A DNA stretch of 64,000 bases from JAJDGF01 sp031549325 (GCA_031549325.1 JAVBQA010000018.1:27868-91867); one strand, 5' to 3'. Positions 29,955 to 38,505 are shown, counted from the first letter of the stretch. Numbers and translations are program-made. The notes: generated from the sequence alone by a model not told the origin.

Positions 29955-31520
29955 TTAGCCCATGATGGCGGCCAGATCCTGTTCCGGCGTCGAGATCGGG
30001 TGCAGCTTGAAGGTGTCCACCAGCAGCTGCAGCACATTGGGCGACAGGAACGCCGGGAGGCTCGGCCCGATGTAAATGTTCTGGATGCCCAGGGACAGCA
30101 GCGTCAGCAGGATGCACACGGCCTTCTGCTCATACCAGCTGAGCACCAGCGTCAGCGGCAGGTCGTTCACGGAGCACTCGAACGCGCCCGCCAGCGCCAG
30201 CGCCACCTGCACCGCGCCATAGGCGTCGTTGCACTGGCCCATGTCCAGGATCCTGGGGAACGGCCCGATGTTGCCCACGTCCAGGTCGTTGAAGCGGAAT
30301 TTGCCGCAGGCCAGCGTCAGGATCACGGTGTCCTTGGGGGACTGCTTCACGATCTCGGTGTAATAGTTGCGGCCGGGCTTCGCGCCGTCGCAGCCGCCCA
30401 CCAGCAGGAAGCGCCGGATCGCGCCCGCTTTCACGGCGTCGATGATCGTGCCCGCGTTGGCGAGAACGGCCTCGCGCCCAAACCCGGTCATGACGCTGTC
30501 CCCGCCGTTGATGCCCGTCATGCGCTGGGTTTCGCCATAGCCACCCAGCGCCTTGGCCTTCTGGATCAGCGCCGAGAAATCCTTGTGGCCGTTGGCGTCG
30601 GCTTTGATGTGCGCCATCCCCGGATAGCCCACCACCGACGTGGTGTAGATGCGGTCCGCATAGCTGGGCTTCACCGGCATCAGGCAGTTGGTGGTAAACA
30701 GCACCGGCGCGGGCAGGTTTTCGAACTCCTTCTGCTGGTTCTGCCAGGCCGTGCCGAAGTTGCCCTTGAGCTGCGGGTGCTTCTTCAGGTTCGGATAGGC
30801 ATGGGCGGGCAGCATCTCGCCGTGGGTGTATACGTTTACGCCCGTTCCGTCGGTCTGCTCAAGCAGCATCTCCAGATCCAGCAGGTCGTGGCCGGTGATC
30901 ACGATGAACGGGCCAGGCTCGACGGACAGCGGCACGGAGGTCGGCGCGGGCGAGCCGAAGCGGCCCACGTTGGCCCCGTCCAGCAGCGCCATGCACGCAA
31001 GGTTCACCTGTCCGAACTCCATCAGCAGGGAAACCCACTCATTGACCGGGTGCGCGGTGCTGAGCGCCGCCATGCCCTTGATGAACCAGTGATCCACCTG
31101 CTCGTCGCGCTTGCCCAGCATGCGGGCGTGGTGGGCGTAGGCGGCCATGCCGCGCAGCCCGAACAGCAGCGTGGAGCGCAGCGACACCTGATCCACGTCG
31201 CCGTGGAACAAATCCTCGGGATCAATGGCTTCCTCGCCGCCCAGCGCCTGGCGCTTTTTCTGCACCTGGGCCGTCAGCGCGTCGATCTGCGCCTGGTCAA
31301 AGCTCACGTTGGTCACGGCGGTGAACAGCCCGTCCTCCAGCAGGTCGATCGCCGGGGCGCAGGTCTCGCCCTTCTTCTGCATGGCCACGGCCAAGCCGAT
31401 CAGCTCGCACGTCAGCGCGTCCTGGGCGCCCGCCACCACTTCGTTCTTGCCACAAACCCCGGCCACCGTGCAGCCGGCGCCCTTGGCGGTTTGCTCACAC
31501 TGAAAACAAAACATTGACAT
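29955..31520 (-). CDS. hcp: Hydroxylamine reductase (hybrid-cluster protein)
   Basis: A 521-residue Hcp. It holds one cubane and one hybrid Fe-S-O cluster and reduces hydroxylamine in vitro; in cells it is mainly a nitric oxide reductase under nitrosative stress. The N-terminal cysteines CFQCEQTAKGAGCTVAGVC (C-x2-C-x8-C-x5-C) match class I Hcp of anaerobes. Hybrid-cluster ligands are visible in TTNCLMP, VGGCDGAKPGRNYY and DMGQCNDAYG. Electrons probably come from the ferredoxin-like protein encoded 40 bp upstream. The ATG at 31520 has GGAGG 9 nt upstream. A Crp/Fnr regulator is encoded divergently, as in HcpR systems. Confidence 0.97.
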   Translation of the reverse strand: MSMFCFQCEQTAKGAGCTVAGVCGKNEVVAGAQDALTCELIGLAVAMQKKGETCAPAIDLLEDGLFTAVTNVSFDQAQIDALTAQVQKKRQALGGEEAIDPEDLFHGDVDQVSLRSTLLFGLRGMAAYAHHARMLGKRDEQVDHWFIKGMAALSTAHPVNEWVSLLMEFGQVNLACMALLDGANVGRFGSPAPTSVPLSVEPGPFIVITGHDLLDLEMLLEQTDGTGVNVYTHGEMLPAHAYPNLKKHPQLKGNFGTAWQNQQKEFENLPAPVLFTTNCLMPVKPSYADRIYTTSVVGYPGMAHIKADANGHKDFSALIQKAKALGGYGETQRMTGINGGDSVMTGFGREAVLANAGTIIDAVKAGAIRRFLLVGGCDGAKPGRNYYTEIVKQSPKDTVILTLACGKFRFNDLDVGNIGPFPRILDMGQCNDAYGAVQVALALAGAFECSVNDLPLTLVLSWYEQKAVCILLTLLSLGIQNIYIGPSLPAFLSPNVLQLLVDTFKLHPISTPEQDLAAIMG

Positions 31521-31560
31521 TTTTTTAATCCTCCCCTTGATTGCTAATGATAGGATGCGC

Positions 31561-32277
31561 TCAATGGTCCTCCAGAATTCCACCGTCCGTGCCGATTGTG
31601 GTCACGCTCCAGGGAATCATCTGGCCGCAGTTCTGCAGCGCCTGCATCGCCGCGCGCTGAAGCCCGCCGCAGCAGGGCACTTCCATGCGCACGATGGTTA
31701 CGCTTTTGATCCGGTTGTGCGTCAGGATCTCGGTCAGCTTCTCGCTGTAGTCCACGTCGTCCAGCTTGGGGCATCCGATGATGGTGACCTTGTTTTTCAT
31801 GAACCCCTGATGGAAGTTGGCGTGGGCGTAGGCGGCGCAATCGGCGGCGATCAGCAGGTGCGCGCCGTCGAAATAGGGCGCGTTCACCGGCACCAGCTGG
31901 ATCTGCACCGGCCACTGGTTCAGCTGGGACGTGGGCACGGCGCTGGGCGCGGCGGACACCACCGGCGCGGCCGCCCGCTCGATTTTGCGCGCGTGGCTGC
32001 CTGGGCAGCCGCAGGGCAGGGGTTCCGCCTTGGGTTGCGCCTTTTGCATGTTGGCCTGCACGGCCTCGTGGTCATAGGGCAGCGCCTCGCGCTCCACAAA
32101 AGAAATCGCGTCCACGGGGCAGGCGGGCAGGCAGTTGCCCAAGCCGTCGCAATAGTCGTCGCGCACCAGCGTTGCCTTGCCGTCGATCAGCTGCAGCGCG
32201 CCCTCCTGGCACGCCGACACGCACAGCCCGCAGCCGTTGCACTTGTCTCGGTCGATCTGAATGATCTGGCGTTTCAT
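31561..32277 (-). CDS. Ferredoxin-type electron carrier paired with Hcp
   Basis: A 238-residue protein. The N-terminal domain has two Fe-S cluster motifs: C-x2-C-x2-C-x3-C at Cys13-23 (CNGCGLCVSACQEG), and CDGLGNCLPACP at Cys43-53, the variant form often seen in such proteins. A middle segment has CGCPGSHARK. The C-terminal half includes HLLIAADCAAYAHANF and MEVPCCGGLQRAA, which suggests extra cluster ligands. Such proteins are common next to hcp in Clostridia and are thought to be its reductant. It is first in the operon, with AAGGAGGG before the ATG. Confidence 0.9.
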   Translation of the reverse strand: MKRQIIQIDRDKCNGCGLCVSACQEGALQLIDGKATLVRDDYCDGLGNCLPACPVDAISFVEREALPYDHEAVQANMQKAQPKAEPLPCGCPGSHARKIERAAAPVVSAAPSAVPTSQLNQWPVQIQLVPVNAPYFDGAHLLIAADCAAYAHANFHQGFMKNKVTIIGCPKLDDVDYSEKLTEILTHNRIKSVTIVRMEVPCCGGLQRAAMQALQNCGQMIPWSVTTIGTDGGILEDH

Positions 32278-32289
32278 GTGAATCCCTCC

Positions 32290-32347
32290 TTGACTTCGCA
32301 CCTTTATCATACTATACTTGAGCCAAACAATCGGTTGCATCTGCAAC
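32290..32347. promoter_or_regulatory. Divergent hcp/crp-fnr control region with one shared operator
   Basis: Plus strand: TTGACT (32290-32295), 17 bp, TATACT (32313-32318) for the regulator gene. Minus strand: TATGAT (32307-32312) for the ferredoxin-hcp operon, with no -35. A palindrome, GTTGCA-TC-TGCAAC (32334-32347), is centred about 41 bp upstream of the expected hcp operon start, the class II activator position. It also lies about 15 bp inside the regulator's transcript, where binding would repress. The layout fits a Crp/Fnr protein that activates hcp and limits itself. Confidence 0.65.
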
Positions 32348-32361
32348 AAAAGGAGATTTTT

Positions 32362-33030
32362 GTGCACAATTTTTTGGATCTGATTGGCAGCTGCCCGCTG
32401 TTTGCGGGGGTCGGGCCGGAGGAGATCCGCCAGATGCTCCAATGCCTGGGCGCGCGGGGGGAGGACGTTCCCAAGGACGGTTTCGCGATGATGGCGGGGG
32501 ACACCCCCGACCACGTGGGCGTCGTGCTGGCGGGAGAGCTGCGCGTGCTGCGCGAGGACGCGATGGGCGGCAGGGCGCTGCTGGCCACGCTGGGGCCGGG
32601 CGACCTGTTCGCCGAGGCGCTGGCCTGCGCGCACATCGCGAAAAGTCCGGTCAGCGTGGTGGCCACGCAGCCGTCCCGCGTGCTCAGGCTGGCGTTCGGG
32701 CGCATCCTCAGCACATGCCCAAGCGCGTGCGCGTTTCACGCGAAGCTGGTGGAGAACATGCTCGGCATCGTGGCCAGAAAGAGCATGGCGCTGCAGTCGC
32801 GCATGGAGATTCTGGAGCAAAAGAGCATCCGCGGGCGCATCCTGCGCTACCTGCTGACCCAGGGCGCGCCGGGCGAGTGGCTGCGCGTGCCGCTGGACCG
32901 GAACGCACTGGCCGACTACCTGGCGGTGGACCGGAGCGCGCTGTCCCGCGAGCTGTCGCGCATGGCGGCCGAGGGCGTGCTGGCCTATAAAAAGAGCGAG
33001 TTCCGCCTGCTGGTGGATCAGGCGATTTGA
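32362..33030 (+). CDS. Crp/Fnr-family regulator, HcpR-like
   Basis: A 222-residue regulator with an N-terminal cNMP-binding-type beta roll (GDTPDHVGVVLAGELRVL, LGPGDLFAE), a long dimer helix and a C-terminal winged helix (DRNALADYLAVDRSALSREL). A GTG at 32362 with AAAAGGAGA 5 nt upstream is the probable start. It lacks the N-terminal cysteine cluster of Fnr. Its position opposite the hcp operon matches HcpR, which in several anaerobes senses NO, often through heme, and activates hcp. The effector here is not visible from sequence. Confidence 0.88.
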   Translation: MHNFLDLIGSCPLFAGVGPEEIRQMLQCLGARGEDVPKDGFAMMAGDTPDHVGVVLAGELRVLREDAMGGRALLATLGPGDLFAEALACAHIAKSPVSVVATQPSRVLRLAFGRILSTCPSACAFHAKLVENMLGIVARKSMALQSRMEILEQKSIRGRILRYLLTQGAPGEWLRVPLDRNALADYLAVDRSALSRELSRMAAEGVLAYKKSEFRLLVDQAI

Positions 33031-33114
33031 CTGAACTAAAATGGTTGTCATTGAATACTGTGGAACAGAACTTGTTTGGATAAATAGGTTCAACGCAACG
33101 CAGGAGGAATACCA

Positions 33115-33705
33115 ATGAGCAATCGACTTGTGGGCACACAGACCGCCATCAATCTGGGCAAGACGTTCGCGGGCGAATCGCAGGCGCGCAACCGCTATCA
33201 GTTGTTTGCCGAGGCCGCCAGGGAGGCGGGGTTCGCCAGTCTGGAGGACATCTTTCTGCAGACCGCCAATGACGAGCTCGGACACGCCGAAACCGTGTAC
33301 GGGCTGCTGACCGACGGCCTGCCCGAGACGACGCTGGAACCCAGCGTGCTGGTGCCGGCGTTCAGGGGCACCGCGCCCGAGAACCTGCTGTTCGCGGCCA
33401 AGGGCGAAAACCTGGAGTGGAGCGTGCTCTACCCGCAGTTCGCGCAGGTCGCCCAGCAGGAAGGCTTTCCGGACATCGCCCAGATCTGGCAGGGCATCGC
33501 AAGCGTGGAAAAGCGCCACGACACGCGCTTCCGCGACCTGCACGCGCGCGCGCTGACCGACGCGCTGTACACGAGCTGTCTGCCGGTCACCTGGCAGTGC
33601 CTGAACTGCGGCTATCGCCACACCGGCGCCGAGGCGCCTCAGATCTGCCCGTCCTGTCTGCATCCGCAGCACTTCTATTATATCGTGCATCCCTGCATCC
33701 CGTAG
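33115..33705 (+). CDS. rbr: Rubrerythrin
   Basis: A 196-residue peroxide-scavenging protein of anaerobes. The ferritin-like domain has the di-iron ligands in GESQARNRYQLFAEAA, NDELGHAETVYG and SVEKRHDTRF. The C-terminal rubredoxin domain has CLNCG and CPSCLHPQ (two CxxC pairs). It reduces hydrogen peroxide to water with electrons from rubredoxin or NADH-linked reductases. It follows the HcpR-like gene by 84 bp, so it may be in the same oxidative/nitrosative stress group. A good ribosome site (AGGAGGA) precedes the ATG. No convincing promoter is seen in the gap, so cotranscription with the regulator is possible. Confidence 0.96.
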   Translation: MSNRLVGTQTAINLGKTFAGESQARNRYQLFAEAAREAGFASLEDIFLQTANDELGHAETVYGLLTDGLPETTLEPSVLVPAFRGTAPENLLFAAKGENLEWSVLYPQFAQVAQQEGFPDIAQIWQGIASVEKRHDTRFRDLHARALTDALYTSCLPVTWQCLNCGYRHTGAEAPQICPSCLHPQHFYYIVHPCIP

Positions 33706-33727
33706 CATTGGTTCCCAGTCACCCGCT

Positions 33728-33771
33728 GCGCCCAATCGCCATGGTTCCCGGCGATGGGCGCTTGCTAATTT
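33728..33771 (+). terminator. Terminator after rubrerythrin
   Basis: A 12-bp stem with one bulge (33728-33740 with 33750-33761) is followed by TTGCTAATTTT. It overlaps the -35 of the next gene. Confidence 0.7.
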
Positions 33772-33789
33772 TGGCCGTTGTTGTATAAT
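33762..33789 (+). promoter_or_regulatory. Promoter of the aldo/keto reductase gene
   Basis: TTGCTA (33762-33767), 16 bp, TATAAT (33784-33789), 34 bp upstream of the start. Confidence 0.7.
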
Positions 33790-33823
33790 AGAAGCACAAG
33801 AACCGGGAAGGGGTGTTTGATGT

Positions 33824-34963
33824 ATGCAGTACCGCTCCATTGGCAACACGGGATTGAACGGCAGCGTGCTGGGCCTCGGCTGCGAGCACCTGGACAACAA
33901 GCCCTACGAGCAGGTGAAGGAGACGATCGACGCCGCGCTCGAGGTGGGTGTCAACCTGATGGATATGTTCATGCCCGGGCTCGCGGTGCGCGAGAACCTG
34001 GCCAGAGCGCTGGGCGCGCGCAGGAAAGACGTGCTGATCCAGGGGCACATCGGCTCCACAGACGTCAAGCAGCAGTACGACATCAGCCGCGACCTGCCCA
34101 CCGTGAAGCGCTTCTTCGAGGACATGCTGCGGCTGTTCGGGCGGATCGAGTTCGGCATGATGTTCTTCATCGACTCGGAGGAGGACTACAAGGGCGTGTT
34201 CGACACCGGCTTTGCGGACTACGTGCGGAGCCTCAAACAGAACGGCGACATCGGGCACATCGGGTTCAGCTCCCACAACCCGGTCACCGCCATGCGCGTG
34301 ATCAACACGGGGCTTCCCGAGACGATGATGTTCAGCATCAACCCGGCGTTTGACATGCTGCCGGCCAGCGAGTACGTCTTCGACCACTTCGAGAAGGGGT
34401 TTGGGCCGGAGCTGTTCCGGGGCATCGATCCGGTGCGCGCCGAGCTGTACAAGCTGTGCGAGCAGAAGGGCATCGGCGTCACCGTGATGAAGACGCTGGG
34501 CGCTGGCAAGCTGATCAGCAGGCAGCACTCGCCCTTCGCCCAGCCGCTCACCGTGCACCAGTGCATGCACTACGCGCTGACCCGGCCGGCGGTGAGCAGC
34601 GTGCTGCTCGGCTGCAAGAGCCGCCAGGAAGTGCTGGACGCCGCGCGCTATTTTGAGCTGAGCGCGGACGAGCTTGACTATGGCCCCGCGCTGGGCACGT
34701 TGCGCAACGATTTTGCGGGCAACTGCGTCTACTGCTCCCACTGTCAGCCCTGTCCGGTCCAGATCGACATCGCTGCTGTCAACAAGTATCTGGACATCGC
34801 GAAGCTGGACGAGCTGCATGTTCCGCCGTCGGTGAAATCGCACTACAAGGCGATGCCCGCCAGCGGCGCGGACTGCATCGCCTGCGGCAGCTGCGAGAGC
34901 CGGTGCCCGTTCGGCGTGCCGGTGATCGACAACATGAGGAAGGCGGAGGCGCTGCTCGGGTAG
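33824..34963 (+). CDS. Aldo/keto reductase with C-terminal ferredoxin domain
   Basis: A 379-residue protein with an aldo/keto reductase TIM barrel (MQYRSIGNTGLNGSVLGLGC, IGFSSHNP) and a C-terminal Fe-S part with CVYCSHCQPCP and CIACGSCESRCPFGVP. The motif that normally carries the catalytic Asp and Tyr reads LMDMFMPG, so the usual Tyr is replaced. That is a feature of this anaerobic subfamily as I recall it, but I cannot check it here. It is probably a flavin- or ferredoxin-linked oxidoreductase of unknown substrate. The ribosome site AAGGGGTG precedes the ATG. It has its own promoter and ends 15 bp before repeat copy 2. Confidence 0.85.
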   Translation: MQYRSIGNTGLNGSVLGLGCEHLDNKPYEQVKETIDAALEVGVNLMDMFMPGLAVRENLARALGARRKDVLIQGHIGSTDVKQQYDISRDLPTVKRFFEDMLRLFGRIEFGMMFFIDSEEDYKGVFDTGFADYVRSLKQNGDIGHIGFSSHNPVTAMRVINTGLPETMMFSINPAFDMLPASEYVFDHFEKGFGPELFRGIDPVRAELYKLCEQKGIGVTVMKTLGAGKLISRQHSPFAQPLTVHQCMHYALTRPAVSSVLLGCKSRQEVLDAARYFELSADELDYGPALGTLRNDFAGNCVYCSHCQPCPVQIDIAAVNKYLDIAKLDELHVPPSVKSHYKAMPASGADCIACGSCESRCPFGVPVIDNMRKAEALLG

Positions 34964-34977
34964 GGCCTATGCGCAAC

Positions 34978-35266
34978 AGACGAGGGATGGCGTTAGCCAT
35001 CCCTCGTCTCAGGCTGTCAAAAGACTGCGTCTTTTGACAGCGAAATGCAAGTCTTGTGAATCGTGGATTCACGGGCAGACTTGCATGCATCAAGGATCGC
35101 AGCCTGCGGGCGCGCAGGTCGCCCTTCGGCGGCTTTGATCCGGGGGCTTCGGCCCCCGAAAACCCCCTTGGGCTCGGCTATTCTGCAGGCTCTACGTTTT
35201 TTCCCTGTATGAAACAGACTTTTTTGACAGACTGAGACAGGGGATGGCGTTAGCCATCCCTCGTCT
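34978..35266 (+). repeat. Dispersed structured repeat, copy 2: 225-bp core between duplicated hairpins
   Basis: The core (35010-35234) is again exactly 225 bp. It starts CAGGCTGTCAAAA and ends TTTTGACAGACTG, matching copy 1 at both ends, in the long ATGCAAGTCT/AGACTTGCAT hairpin, in the CCTGCG..CGCAGG stem and in the UUCG-capped stem. The flanks are a different hairpin from copy 1 but again duplicated: a 14-bp stem at 34978-35009 and its near-copy at 35235-35266 (two mismatches). It lies between the stop codons of two convergent genes. The conserved core with locus-specific duplicated terminators suggests insertion into, or co-duplication of, a terminator. Confidence 0.87.
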
Positions 35267-35279
35267 GTTGTACGGGCGG

Positions 35280-36941
35280 TTACAGCGTCAGATCGTCGTA
35301 CTCGCCGTAGTTCGGGGGCACGACGCCCGGGTTGAACACGCTAACCAGCCGCCCCTCCACAAAATCCAGCTGCTCGTTGCCCGACACGGCGAACGGTATG
35401 TCTCTTCCCATGTATTGGATGCTGCCGGCGGTTCGCCGGGCGGTCATCCCGATCACCGATTTCAGCCGGCCTTCCCGATCTGTCACCAGCCGCAGCCCGG
35501 CGGGGAAGGCCAAGACCAGTTCTCCGCCGCGGTACATTTGCGCGCCCGCAGGGCCGTTCACCAGCTCGATTAGCGCGCCGTCCACGCAGCGGCTGTAGCC
35601 GGTGAACTCGGCCACCGTCTGGCCGTAGTCCACGCCGCCGGGAACCTGGGACGTCAGCAGCAGCGTGCCGTCGGGCCTCGGGAAGACGCCGATCATGCGC
35701 TCCAGATAGTCCAGCAGCGTCAGCATGGTGGGGGTGTAGTTTTCCTTGTAGCCGGGGACGCCGACCCAGGCGCTCAGGCTGCCCGCGAACCGGTCGAAGC
35801 GGGACAGCGCCGTCACGATCGGATGCAGAATCCACGACAGCTCCACATGGCGGCGGTGGTGGTCGAACATCGCGGGCAGCCGCAGCTCCGTCAGGAAGCT
35901 GATCTGTCCCGACCAGCTGTTGTGTTCGATGGTCTGGCTGAAGCCGGGCTCGTCCATGGCGATGGTGGTGATGGGGTAGCGCGCGAAGTACTTGCGGGTG
36001 TTCAGGAAATAGCGGCGCAGCGCGTCCTCGAACATCTGGTCGTCGCCCACCTCGCAGGCGAAAACCCGCATCAGGTTGTCGGTCTGGATGCGCACGAACC
36101 TTCCCAGCTTGTCCCGGTCGTAGAAATAGTGGTCGCGCTCGTCGTAGCAGTGCTCCATCAGGCTCTTCAGCGTCTGGGCGGCCTTGGCCGTCCAGTCGGC
36201 CGCGATGGAAAGCTCGTCCGCCATTTTTTGCAGGTACAGCCGCTGGCAATAGACGTTGGCGGTCATGTCGGGCGCGAGGAACGGCAGGATGGGGGAGGCC
36301 GGATCGCACCGGGCGGGGTCGGCGTTAAGCGGCACGTCCGGGCAGTGCCAGAAGCGGGGCGATGCGTCGTTGCCGGTGTCAAACGTGCAGAACGCCTCCA
36401 CGCAGCCGGTGCCGCGCGTGTCCCGGTGCTTGGCGAGCCATTCGTCATTGCGCGCGATGGCGTGGTACATCTTGCCGAGAAAAGCCTTGTCCCCGTGCAG
36501 CTGGTAGTGGTTCCACACGCAGCGCGCCAGCGGCGTGACCATCTGCACCTGGCGGTAGGCCGGGCCCGCGTCCGTGTGCTTGTAGGGGATCAGCCCGTCG
36601 TCCCGGATGTAGTCGGCGAACAGCGCAAAGCTGCTCTGCGCCGCGCCCGGGCAGAAGCGGGAAAAGACCTCGCTGTTGATGGTGCCGGTGCTCTCCAGCC
36701 AGCAGCCGATGAAGTTCGCGCCCTCGATCAGCATCGGGGAGCCGTTGGCCGACGGCCACACGCAGCGCATCAGGCTTTCGACGGCGCGGTAGAACACGGC
36801 CTCGATCTCCGGGTGGGAGGCCGCGAACTTCACGCCGGAGCCGAGAAAGTCCCGGAGTGCGGCCTGGCCGGCCTCGGCGTCCGGGGCGGCCACGCGGGAT
36901 TCGACGGTGGTGGAGCGGAGTTTTTCAAGGATGGATCGCAT
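35280..36941 (-). CDS. Glycoside hydrolase, alpha/alpha-barrel type (MGH1/GH63-like)
   Basis: A 553-residue cytoplasmic protein with helix-rich (alpha/alpha)6-barrel features: DDGLIPYKHTDAGPAYRQ, NDEWLAKHRD, DRDKLGRFVRIQTDNLM, and near the end EHNSWSGQISFLTELRLPAMF. These resemble mannosylglycerate-hydrolase-like and GH63/GH37-related families, with acidic residues in DDG and EHNSW as candidate catalysts. The exact family is uncertain. It is the last gene of the ABC/GH4 locus, 75 bp after the GH4 gene. The ATG at 36941 has GGAGG 5 nt upstream. It probably acts on the sugar imported by the adjacent transporter. Confidence 0.7.
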   Translation of the reverse strand: MRSILEKLRSTTVESRVAAPDAEAGQAALRDFLGSGVKFAASHPEIEAVFYRAVESLMRCVWPSANGSPMLIEGANFIGCWLESTGTINSEVFSRFCPGAAQSSFALFADYIRDDGLIPYKHTDAGPAYRQVQMVTPLARCVWNHYQLHGDKAFLGKMYHAIARNDEWLAKHRDTRGTGCVEAFCTFDTGNDASPRFWHCPDVPLNADPARCDPASPILPFLAPDMTANVYCQRLYLQKMADELSIAADWTAKAAQTLKSLMEHCYDERDHYFYDRDKLGRFVRIQTDNLMRVFACEVGDDQMFEDALRRYFLNTRKYFARYPITTIAMDEPGFSQTIEHNSWSGQISFLTELRLPAMFDHHRRHVELSWILHPIVTALSRFDRFAGSLSAWVGVPGYKENYTPTMLTLLDYLERMIGVFPRPDGTLLLTSQVPGGVDYGQTVAEFTGYSRCVDGALIELVNGPAGAQMYRGGELVLAFPAGLRLVTDREGRLKSVIGMTARRTAGSIQYMGRDIPFAVSGNEQLDFVEGRLVSVFNPGVVPPNYGEYDDLTL

Positions 36942-37016
36942 AACAGCCTCCCCGTTTGCGGCCGCGGTCAACGGGCGCCAAAGAGCGTCGCGGGACCGCG
37001 GCGGCGTTGCATGTTC

Positions 37017-38408
37017 TCAAAGGTTCCAGCCCTCGGGCAGATACTTGCGCGTGGCGCCGAGCATTTTCCGAAGCAGCGCGTCGCCGTCGTCCGGGCTGAT
37101 CCGATCCAGCATCGGGTCGTTCAGGAAGGTGCTGAGCGCCAGGGGGTAATCCCTGTTCAGCGCGGCTTCCAGCGCGTTTTTTTGGTTCAGCGCGTGGCGC
37201 ATGACCAGCGCGTGCACGCTCCCGGGGATCGCGCCCGCCAGCACCGGGCGGATCTCGCCGCGCCGGAACAGCGCGTTGGTCTCGACGACGCTCCCCAGCG
37301 GCAGATTCTCGATCTGGCCCCGATTGGGCACGTTCACATTGCTCACCAGGTCCCCCAGCCCCAGCAGCGCCTTGATCAGCAGGTGCCCCTCTTCGCCGGA
37401 GGGCACGAGCCGGATGGGCTCGGTGCCGGAAACCAGCGCCGCGCTGCGAAGGAGCCGCTTTTCCAGGTCGCCCACGCGCCAATCCACCGCGGTCAGGCTG
37501 AACATCCAGGATTTGGCGGTTTCGGGGCTTTGCAGGTACCCGGGCATGAACTCGGCCAGGTGGCGGTCGCCCGCCGCGCCGATCAGCCCGTAGCGCCGGA
37601 ACAGGTCGAACTTCACCCGGTGCGCGCACTCGAACACGCTGTTCATCCAGTTGTCATCCTTGCCCTGGGTGAATCCGGCTGCGTAATGCTTTTCGGCGAA
37701 TGCGCGAAACAGCGGGAACAGGTCCATCCCCTCGTAGCTGGCGCTGTCAAACCAGGTGAAGTGGTTCAGCCCCAGCACGTTCACGCGGATGGCCTGGCGC
37801 TTGACATCGGCGACGCCCTTCATATCCTTCAGCATGGCGGCCAGCAGCTTCTGCGTGCCGAACACCTCGTGGCAGCAGCCGAACGCGCGGATGCCGGGGA
37901 ACACGTGGTACAGCGTCTGCATGCACAGCGTCATGGGGTTCGTGTAGTTGATGACCCAGGCGCCGGGCGCGTGATCGCGGATGGCTTCGGCGATGGTCAC
38001 ATACATGGGGATGGCGCGCATGGCGCGCACGAAGCCGCCCGGGCCGACCGTGTCGCCCACCGACTGCCAGATGCCCAGGGCCTCCGGCGCGTGCACGTCG
38101 CTCCTCATCTCCTCGAAAGTGCCCGGCAGAATGGAGATCACCACGAAATCCGCGCCGGTGAGCGCGTCCTCCAGGGTGTCTGAAACTTCGTATCCCCAGC
38201 GCGACTTGGCATCCGGGTGGCCGGAGATCTTCTCGCCGATGGCGCGGTTGGCTTCGGCGGCCTCGCGGTCAATGTCGTAAAGGCGCACGCGGCCTTGCAT
38301 GTCGGGGTCGGCGGCCAGGTCCATCATGAAGCCCCAGGCCCAGCCCCGGCTGCCGCCGCCGATGTACGCGATGCGCAGATCGCGCGCTTTTCCATGTTCA
38401 ATGGTCAC
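37017..38408 (-). CDS. GH4 family glycosidase (NAD- and metal-dependent)
   Basis: A 463-residue enzyme of glycoside hydrolase family 4. The N-terminal Rossmann motif LRIAYIGGGSRGWAWG binds NAD. VINYTNPM and FGCCHEVFG provide substrate- and Mn-binding residues (Cys and His), and NHFTWF follows. GH4 cleaves by oxidation-elimination-reduction and covers alpha-galactosidases, alpha-glucosidases, alpha-glucuronidases and 6-phospho-glycosidases. Because the partner is an ABC importer rather than a PTS, an unphosphorylated alpha-glycoside is more likely. A GTG at 38408 with GAGGTG 6 nt upstream is preferred over an earlier GTG. It follows the substrate-binding protein gene. Confidence 0.88.
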   Translation of the reverse strand: MTIEHGKARDLRIAYIGGGSRGWAWGFMMDLAADPDMQGRVRLYDIDREAAEANRAIGEKISGHPDAKSRWGYEVSDTLEDALTGADFVVISILPGTFEEMRSDVHAPEALGIWQSVGDTVGPGGFVRAMRAIPMYVTIAEAIRDHAPGAWVINYTNPMTLCMQTLYHVFPGIRAFGCCHEVFGTQKLLAAMLKDMKGVADVKRQAIRVNVLGLNHFTWFDSASYEGMDLFPLFRAFAEKHYAAGFTQGKDDNWMNSVFECAHRVKFDLFRRYGLIGAAGDRHLAEFMPGYLQSPETAKSWMFSLTAVDWRVGDLEKRLLRSAALVSGTEPIRLVPSGEEGHLLIKALLGLGDLVSNVNVPNRGQIENLPLGSVVETNALFRRGEIRPVLAGAIPGSVHALVMRHALNQKNALEAALNRDYPLALSTFLNDPMLDRISPDDGDALLRKMLGATRKYLPEGWNL

Positions 38409-38430
38409 AGGGAACACCTCGATCCATGAC

Positions 38431-38456
38431 GCGGGGCGGAGGTTACTCCGCCCCGC
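38431..38456 (-). other. Intercistronic hairpin after the substrate-binding protein gene
   Basis: A perfect 11-bp GC stem (38431-38441 with 38446-38456, loop GTTA) lies between the binding-protein stop and GH4 on the minus strand, with no U-run. It could stabilise the upstream mRNA or lower downstream expression. Confidence 0.7.
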
Positions 38457-38505
38457 GTGATGATGTTTTGGGAGGGGACGCTCAAGGGGCGATGCCCGTT
38501 GCCCC

